NCBI GenBank assembly: GCA_015654675.1
Contig: JAATGM010000004.1
Span: 1 to 64,000, forward strand
Length of the DNA stretch: 64,000 nucleotides
Source: Planctomycetota bacterium
GTDB lineage: Bacteria > Planctomycetota > Phycisphaerae > UBA1845 > UTPLA1
Reading direction: 5' to 3'
Part shown: positions 59,548-64,000 of the stretch, piece by piece
Position numbering within the stretch: position 1 is the first letter of the stretch
Layout: each line of letters begins with the position of its first letter
Notes under the pieces: generated by a model
What the model was told of the DNA's origin: nothing
What the model saw: only the letters and a program-made list of their open reading frames with translations
Database searches by the model: none
Translations under genes and position numbers: made by a program

Positions 59548-60357
59548 ATGGCACGCTACCGCGAGATCATCTCCTATCCAGAAATGGTCCAAAGAGAGCG
59601 CATCGCGCTACAAAAGAGCATGAACTTTCGCGTTCGCGGCGGAATTGCTGGTTATTCGATCATTCTGATGAGCGTTCGAAAAGGTGCCCCGTATCAAGAT
59701 GTATGGCACGACGAATCGGCCGATGACCCTCACGCCGGGATGCTCGAATACGAAGGTCATGATGTGCCGCGCACCAAGCACTCGCGCGCCGATCCGAAAA
59801 CGATCGATCAACCCATGCAGCTTCCTAGCGGCACGCTGACCGAAAATGGCAAGTTCTTTAATGCCGCAATGGCTGCAAAGTCTGGTGCGCAGGTTCCAGA
59901 AACCGTGCAGGTCTACGAAAAGATCGCCACGGGCATTTGGTGCGATCGCGGTAGGTATTCACTCGTCGATGCTGAGCTGAAATCCGTTCCCATCCGCGCC
60001 AAGCCTGGCCGCACGCGAAACGTCTTCCGATTTTTTCTGAAGCCAACAACCACCCCCGACGTTCGTACGCAAGAGGATGAACGAGAGCTTTCGATCTCCC
60101 GTCAAATTCCGACTTCGGTAAAGGTTTCTGTTTGGAAACGCGACCAAGGCCGATGCGTTCGTTGTGGAGCCACGGATAATCTACACTTTGATCATGACGT
60201 TCCATTTAGCAAGGGCGGCTCGAGTCTAGATGCCCAAAACGTGCAACTACTCTGCGCCCGGCACAACCTGCAAAAATCCGACACGATCCTCAGTATCGGC
60301 CCGCTCATCGGCGCGGCCTTTGTGACAGCCGTCGCGTCGCTCGCCCGCGGCGCTTAG
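59548..60357 (+). CDS. HNH endonuclease with possible SRA-like N-terminal domain
   Basis: The 269-residue protein ends in an HNH nuclease (residues 195-245): GRCVRCGATDNLHFDHDVPF, then SKGG and VQLLCARHNLQKSD, with zinc cysteines and the catalytic His kept. The N-terminal 170 residues include IILMSVRKGAPYQDVWHDE and MLEYEGHDVP, which recall SRA-like modified-base readers of McrA-type enzymes. If correct it would cut modified DNA (type IV-like). A small gene follows 17 bases later. Composition is lower-GC, fitting a mobile defence gene. Confidence 0.75.
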   Translation: MARYREIISYPEMVQRERIALQKSMNFRVRGGIAGYSIILMSVRKGAPYQDVWHDESADDPHAGMLEYEGHDVPRTKHSRADPKTIDQPMQLPSGTLTENGKFFNAAMAAKSGAQVPETVQVYEKIATGIWCDRGRYSLVDAELKSVPIRAKPGRTRNVFRFFLKPTTTPDVRTQEDERELSISRQIPTSVKVSVWKRDQGRCVRCGATDNLHFDHDVPFSKGGSSLDAQNVQLLCARHNLQKSDTILSIGPLIGAAFVTAVASLARGA

Positions 60358-60374
60358 TAACCGAGGAATCGTCG

Positions 60375-60629
60375 ATGACTACCGCTAACTTGGATGCAAC
60401 GCCGCTGGTAGACGAGTATCGGGCGATAGTCGAGGAATCGACGAAGAAGGCCACCCGCGAAATAGACTGGAACGAACTTCGACGAGCACTCGTCCAGACC
60501 GCCGACTGGACAGACGACGGCGCTGCGCACTTCGCGCTCTTGGTCCGTACATATGGAGCGTTCGTACTTCGTAACGCACTAGCGCTCGCGGTCGCAGCAG
60601 AGATCGAAGATGGCGAGCTGGGTCTCTGA
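60375..60629 (+). CDS. small hypothetical protein downstream of the HNH nuclease
   Basis: The 84-residue, acidic, mainly helical protein (YRAIVEESTKKATREIDWNE; YGAFVLRNALALAVAAEIED) starts 17 bases after the nuclease stop. It may be cotranscribed. Size and position allow an accessory or antidote role, but nothing in the sequence shows it. Confidence 0.55.
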   Translation: MTTANLDATPLVDEYRAIVEESTKKATREIDWNELRRALVQTADWTDDGAAHFALLVRTYGAFVLRNALALAVAAEIEDGELGL

Positions 60630-60746
60630 CAGTTCGACCAGCTTGCAGCACAAGGTGATCAAAAAAAGGTGTCCGTGCATCCCGCCCGCAATTCGGCAAT
60701 CGCTCCGCCGCGAAGTGCCCGACTCGAATCGACTCCTGATGTAATC

Positions 60747-61226
60747 TCACCTACCGCTCCCCGCGCTCGGGCTATTGGAGACGTCATCGCTCGTTCCAAG
60801 AATTCCATCCGGCCCCACGCTTCGAAGATCGAACCGCTCCCCAGTTTCGAATATCGGCGCGGGTGAGTAAACGTACGGTCGTCCCCACGGATCGATGAGG
60901 TCGTCTTTCCAAGAGAGATACGACGCAGGCGAAGTTGAACCGGGGTCTAGAGCCGAATCCTCGACCAACTCCTCAAGTCGCCGCGGAAGCGATCCATGAT
61001 CCCACTCATACGCCAATACCGCCTTATTGAGCACGCCCCCAGAACCAACGTCAGCAGCCGCCCGAAGCATAAAGTCTGTCGGCCGTCTCTCCGCTTGTTT
61101 CCCTGACGAAATCATGACAACAAACGCGCCACACATCGCCACTGCAACGACAATCGCGCGCAGCATGTATGACTCAACGACCCCGACTAAATCGCGACGC
61201 GTATCCGTCACTTGCCGCACGCTCAT
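60747..61226 (-). CDS. pseudopilin (GspG)-like protein
   Basis: The 159-residue protein has one hydrophobic helix (AIVVAVAMCGAFVVMISSG) and a C-terminal GspG-type segment: DPWGRPYVYSPAP and FDLRSVGPDGILGTSDD, the calcium-binding pseudopilin end. No canonical prepilin cleavage site (G-F-x-x-x-E) precedes the helix, so it may not be processed. The start is uncertain: 61226 avoids most overlap with the gene before it; the frame is open to 61388. Confidence 0.6.
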   Translation of the reverse strand: MSVRQVTDTRRDLVGVVESYMLRAIVVAVAMCGAFVVMISSGKQAERRPTDFMLRAAADVGSGGVLNKAVLAYEWDHGSLPRRLEELVEDSALDPGSTSPASYLSWKDDLIDPWGRPYVYSPAPIFETGERFDLRSVGPDGILGTSDDVSNSPSAGSGR

Positions 61227-61308
61227 CTCATCTCGCAGGACGGAATTGTATAACAACCACAACAGGTCCGCCCCAACGCGTTCGGCCAGCTTGCCACTCT
61301 CCTGGCGG

Positions 61309-61803
61309 TCATCGGCGTCGCGCTTCGAGTTCCACGTTCGGCGTGGCGGGCCCGGTTGAGGGGATTTCGATGTCCGCCTGCTGAGCAACCCGCCTCGCAG
61401 TATCGGCCGCGAGACTTGCCAGCTCGCCCGGGGGAAGTTGCTGACTCACTCGAAGAAGAAGTCCGGCGTCGAAGAGCCGATGCGATTTCCCAAGCTCGTC
61501 GATAAGCCGGTATTTGAACCAATCAGAGCGATCCGCGGAGTTCAGGAGGATTTGTCCAATCCGCCGAAGGTAACTGTCGCCCGGAACAGACATGGGATCG
61601 ACCGCGGCTTCAGCAGACTCATACTCAGCACTGAGCAGACTGAACAGGTACTCACGATCTGTTCCTGGGGCCGTCTTTGGCTCCCGGAAGCCAGCGTGCG
61701 TCGGGCCAAAGTTTCGTGCGACATGGACCGCCACGTACCCGAACGCGCAGGCCATGCCGACCAACGCCGAGCCCACGATCAGTCGCTTCTGAACTTGCTT
61801 CAT
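61309..61803 (-). CDS. membrane-anchored hypothetical protein
   Basis: The 164-residue protein has an N-terminal helix (RLIVGSALVGMACAFGYVAV) and an extracytoplasmic mostly helical domain (YLFSLLSAEYESAEAAVDPM; LFDAGLLLRVSQQLPPGELA). No family is recognised. It precedes the GspG-like gene and is probably cotranscribed. The codon bias is weaker than in core genes. Confidence 0.55.
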   Translation of the reverse strand: MKQVQKRLIVGSALVGMACAFGYVAVHVARNFGPTHAGFREPKTAPGTDREYLFSLLSAEYESAEAAVDPMSVPGDSYLRRIGQILLNSADRSDWFKYRLIDELGKSHRLFDAGLLLRVSQQLPPGELASLAADTARRVAQQADIEIPSTGPATPNVELEARRR

Positions 61804-62005
61804 CGCGCGCACATGGAACCCATCGCAATCTCGCCTTCACCGAATACGGCACAAGATGCAACGATCAATTCGGGCGCCGCTACCGGATATTCATCGCCAC
61901 TGTCCGAGCAGCTCTAAGGCATATCAGTCTCATCTGAGACTTACGGCGGACAAACGCCCCGGTTGCGGCCACATGTTAAGAAAAGAAGTCGGTCGTTTTG
62001 ATTAC

Positions 62006-62037
62006 ATGGCGGAATTCGGCTATCGCGATTCCGCCAT
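62006..62037 (+). repeat. inverted repeat with 10-bp arms
   Basis: ATGGCGGAAT, 12-base loop, ATTCCGCCAT: perfect arms. No T tract follows, so it is not a normal terminator. Confidence 0.7.
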
Positions 62038-62106
62038 ACCCCCCGTCCCCGCCAGGCCGCCGCCGATTGACCACCACCCACACCGGCCACCGCATCCGAT
62101 TCATCC

Positions 62107-62142
62107 TCCCGCTCCCTGGATAGGGAGAGGGCCGGGGTGTGG
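62107..62142 (+). repeat. CCCTCTCCC-type hairpin repeat, degenerate copy 3
   Basis: CTCCCT (62112-62117) pairs with AGGGAG (62122-62127) and is followed by AGGGCCGGGGTGTGGG, matching the tail of the other copies with changes. Confidence 0.6.
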
Positions 62143-62659
62143 GTCGAATTCGCAATAAAAAGGACTTACCGACAAACCCATCGATAACGCGAAACCGCCA
62201 ATCAACAAATCAGAATCTCGCCCTTGACTTCCAAATCTCGCATACCTAAACACTATCCGAACATGCCTTCAGCAAACGAAAGCCGAAGGCCAACTGGGGT
62301 CTCCATGCGCAAACAGTCGCCGCGACGATCAGGCTGAGGGTTCGCGCATGCCAATGTTCTTTGAAAACCGAAGATCGCGCGGCGCATCTCCAGCAAAATG
62401 CCCAACTTGCATCTCGTCTCACAAATCTCACTTTCGAATCTCACCGCCGTCTCGCCGGGATCAGGAATCAACGAACCGCCCGCCCCGGCGATTTTTGAGA
62501 CGGATCTCAATTTTCGGTTGTCGGATTTCGGTTGCCCGGTTCTCTCCACCCACCCCGCCCCCGGCCCCGACAATCTCACCCGCGTCTCCCAAATCTCACG
62601 CGGCCGTCCCCCCCGGCCCCTCCCCCAATTGCCAATGACTAATTATCAATTACTAATTA

Positions 62660-63466
62660 CTAATGATGAGCGCTCCCGTCCATTGTCCCCGCTCTCCCCG
62701 CCAGCCACGGCCCAACCGTCCGTCTCACAAACGCGGGGCTCACCACGCTCACATGGTTCCCGAAATACCAATCCCGCGCAAACGCCGGCCGCCAGCGAAC
62801 ATCCTCAAACCCCGCCGCCCGCACCCGCCATCCCACCAGCCCCGCCGACGGACCCCATCGCCGATCCGACGAACCCAGCATCGAGGTCCCCAGCCCCAGG
62901 AAAAAAACATCCCCCGGCCCGCCCACCGAAGCCAGCCCGCCCCGGCATCCCGCCGCCGCCCGCGCCGCGTCATACCCCGGCGATATGGCCGGCGCGCACA
63001 AAACCGCCCGCCCGATCGCCTCGCGTTGCCCCAGCGTCTCAAGCGCCCGCACAATGATCCAGCACCCGCCCGAATGCCCGATCAACCCGACATGCGTGTC
63101 GCCATGCGTCGCGCGGTGCCCCCGAATAATCTCACACAGCCCCGCCGCCCGCTTCTCATGCAGCCCCGTGTGCATCAGGTTCGGAAACGCCCGCACCACC
63201 GGCCACCCGCGGTTCCAGCGATACACGACCACTGCCCCGCGCCACCCGCTCCGCAGAATGCCCACCGCCATGGCCCGCGCATACAGACTCGGCCCCTCGA
63301 TCCCGCCGAGGATCACAATCAGCCCGCGCCGCCGCCGTCGCGGTGTGTCCCACCCCTCGGTGGAGCCCACGCCGGTCAGCAATCCGAACCAGGTTGTCAA
63401 AAGGCAGAAAATCGGCTCGAGCAGCGCACAGGTCCCCGCCATCAGCAGCCCGAGCGCCCGATTCAC
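62660..63466 (-). CDS. alpha/beta hydrolase-like protein
   Basis: The 268-residue protein has an N-terminal hydrophobic helix (LLMAGTCALLEPIFCLLTTW). An alpha/beta core follows with VILGGIEG (oxyanion-type turn) and the nucleophile elbow VGLIGHSGGCWIIVRAL. A candidate His lies near the end (FGNHVSVVSP). It is probably a membrane-tethered esterase or lipase of unknown substrate. It ends in an AT-rich tract and lies 7 bases downstream of EF-P on the same strand. Confidence 0.75.
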   Translation of the reverse strand: MNRALGLLMAGTCALLEPIFCLLTTWFGLLTGVGSTEGWDTPRRRRRGLIVILGGIEGPSLYARAMAVGILRSGWRGAVVVYRWNRGWPVVRAFPNLMHTGLHEKRAAGLCEIIRGHRATHGDTHVGLIGHSGGCWIIVRALETLGQREAIGRAVLCAPAISPGYDAARAAAGCRGGLASVGGPGDVFFLGLGTSMLGSSDRRWGPSAGLVGWRVRAAGFEDVRWRPAFARDWYFGNHVSVVSPAFVRRTVGPWLAGRAGTMDGSAHH

Positions 63467-63473
63467 GTCGGCG

Positions 63474-64000
63474 TCACGCCCGCTCGAGGTACTCGCCCGT
63501 CCGCGTGTCGACTCGAATCACTTCGCCGTTGACGATGAACGGAGGAACCCGAACCTTGAACCCCGTTTCCAGGATGGCGTCCTTCTGCTGGTTGGTGGCC
63601 GTCGCCCCCTTCACCACCGGCGACGTATCCGTAATCTTCAGCTCGACCACGTTCGGCAGTTCGCCGCCCACCACCGCCCCGTCGATCAGCATCAGCTTGC
63701 ACTTCTCGTTGCCCTTGAGGTAGTGCTCCGCGTCCGGAAGAAGGTCGGCCGACACGTGAATCTGATCAAACGTGTTCGTATCCATGAACACATACTGATC
63801 GCCCTCTTTATAGAGATACTCGTATTCGGCACCCTCAACGCGCGGCGTCTCGATCTTGTCGTCCGTGCTGAACCGCGTGTCGATCACCGACCCGGTCTTG
63901 AAGTTCTTCAACTTGGCCGCGACATAGCTCCGCCAGTTCCCCTTGGAAACGATCTGAAACTCATGCACGGTAAAGAGCTGATTATCGTGCTCTATCACCA
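63474..64000 (-). CDS. efp: translation elongation factor P, 5' partial
   Basis: The frame is open to the right edge, so the first residues lie outside the window. The three EF-P barrels are visible: HDNQLFTVHEFQIVSKGNWR, GAEYEYLYKEGDQYVFMDTN, and the C-terminal TGFKVRVPPFIVNGEVIRVD. EF-P relieves ribosome stalling at polyproline. At the tip loop, where most EF-Ps have a modified Lys or Arg (PGKG or PGRG), this protein has KGNW: by alignment from the following KL, Asn occupies the modified position. Confidence 0.93.
   Translation of the reverse strand, partial: VIEHDNQLFTVHEFQIVSKGNWRSYVAAKLKNFKTGSVIDTRFSTDDKIETPRVEGAEYEYLYKEGDQYVFMDTNTFDQIHVSADLLPDAEHYLKGNEKCKLMLIDGAVVGGELPNVVELKITDTSPVVKGATATNQQKDAILETGFKVRVPPFIVNGEVIRVDTRTGEYLERA

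Larger units (their letters stand above)
61804..62659. other. gene-poor region with repeats
   Basis: About 0.85 kb has no convincing coding sequence on either strand; the open frames lack family signals, and several run through low-complexity C-rich DNA (62530-62630). It contains an inverted repeat (62006-62037), a degenerate hairpin repeat (62107-62142) and an AT-rich tract (62638-62665). A TTGACT at 62224 has no convincing -10. It may be decayed accessory DNA. Confidence 0.5.

Noticed and set aside
1-64000. CRISPR arrays, tRNA and rRNA genes
   Set aside because: No regularly spaced identical repeats and no cloverleaf or rRNA-like segment was noticed on reading; a covariance search could still find a divergent RNA.

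Overview
The window is GC-rich, densely coding DNA that most likely comes from a member of the Planctomycetota, possibly the Phycisphaerae. The evidence is a secreted LamG protein with a dockerin-like GDLNCDG repeat, strong third-position C/G bias, a ClpS adaptor, futalosine-route MqnD, a DUF1573 protein, AroD-AroE and cysteine synthase-rhodanese fusions, and abundant ATGA overlaps between cotranscribed genes. The phylum is an inference from gene content; no rRNA, tRNA or CRISPR array was seen. The left edge cuts a membrane-fusion protein gene and the right edge cuts an elongation factor P gene.

Layout, 1-31 kb. An RND efflux pair and a GT-C-like membrane protein (1-5.4 kb) precede a phenylacetyl-CoA epoxidase operon, paaR-paaABCD (5.4-8.7 kb), with a clear promoter and a palindromic operator. 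Then come a second GT-C-like protein, a hydroxyacid dehydrogenase, ClpS, a Tat-exported glycosylasparaginase paired with a secreted glycosidase-like protein, and an ECF sigma/anti-sigma/STN-domain unit (10.5-17.9 kb). At 17.9-18.8 kb a REP-associated tyrosine transposase (RAYT) lies among hairpin repeats. Next are a foreign-looking membrane protein, an AspT/YidE-type transporter and DinB. A minus-strand run carries the aroDE fusion, a phosphoesterase, aroK, prepilin peptidase and a small membrane protein. Further on are an Nth-like FeS glycosylase, HPPD and TsaB.

Layout, 30-52 kb. An ACT protein and a DUF1573 protein precede anmK-murQ-thioesterase (anhydro-MurNAc recycling), a serpin, MqnD, the pyrR-pyrB-pyrC operon and a PilZ-like protein. 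A minus-strand pair couples a Maf/DUF115 protein to a SpsF-like/SPASM protein whose radical-SAM cysteines appear lost. Beside it is a compact 50-residue hydrophobic peptide gene with its own ribosome site, inverted repeat and intrinsic terminator. BlaI, a DevBCA-type ABC exporter, a GT2 transferase, DUF971, two ankyrin paralogues and accBC follow.

Layout, 52-64 kb. This part is looser, with several lower-GC hypothetical genes: a lipoprotein, a zinc-ribbon membrane protein, a GNAT enzyme, the cysteine synthase-rhodanese fusion, the LamG/dockerin protein, an HNH nuclease with a possible SRA-like N-terminus, a pseudopilin-like pair, about 0.85 kb without a gene, an alpha/beta hydrolase and the partial EF-P. 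At least three families of dispersed hairpin repeats lie between genes.
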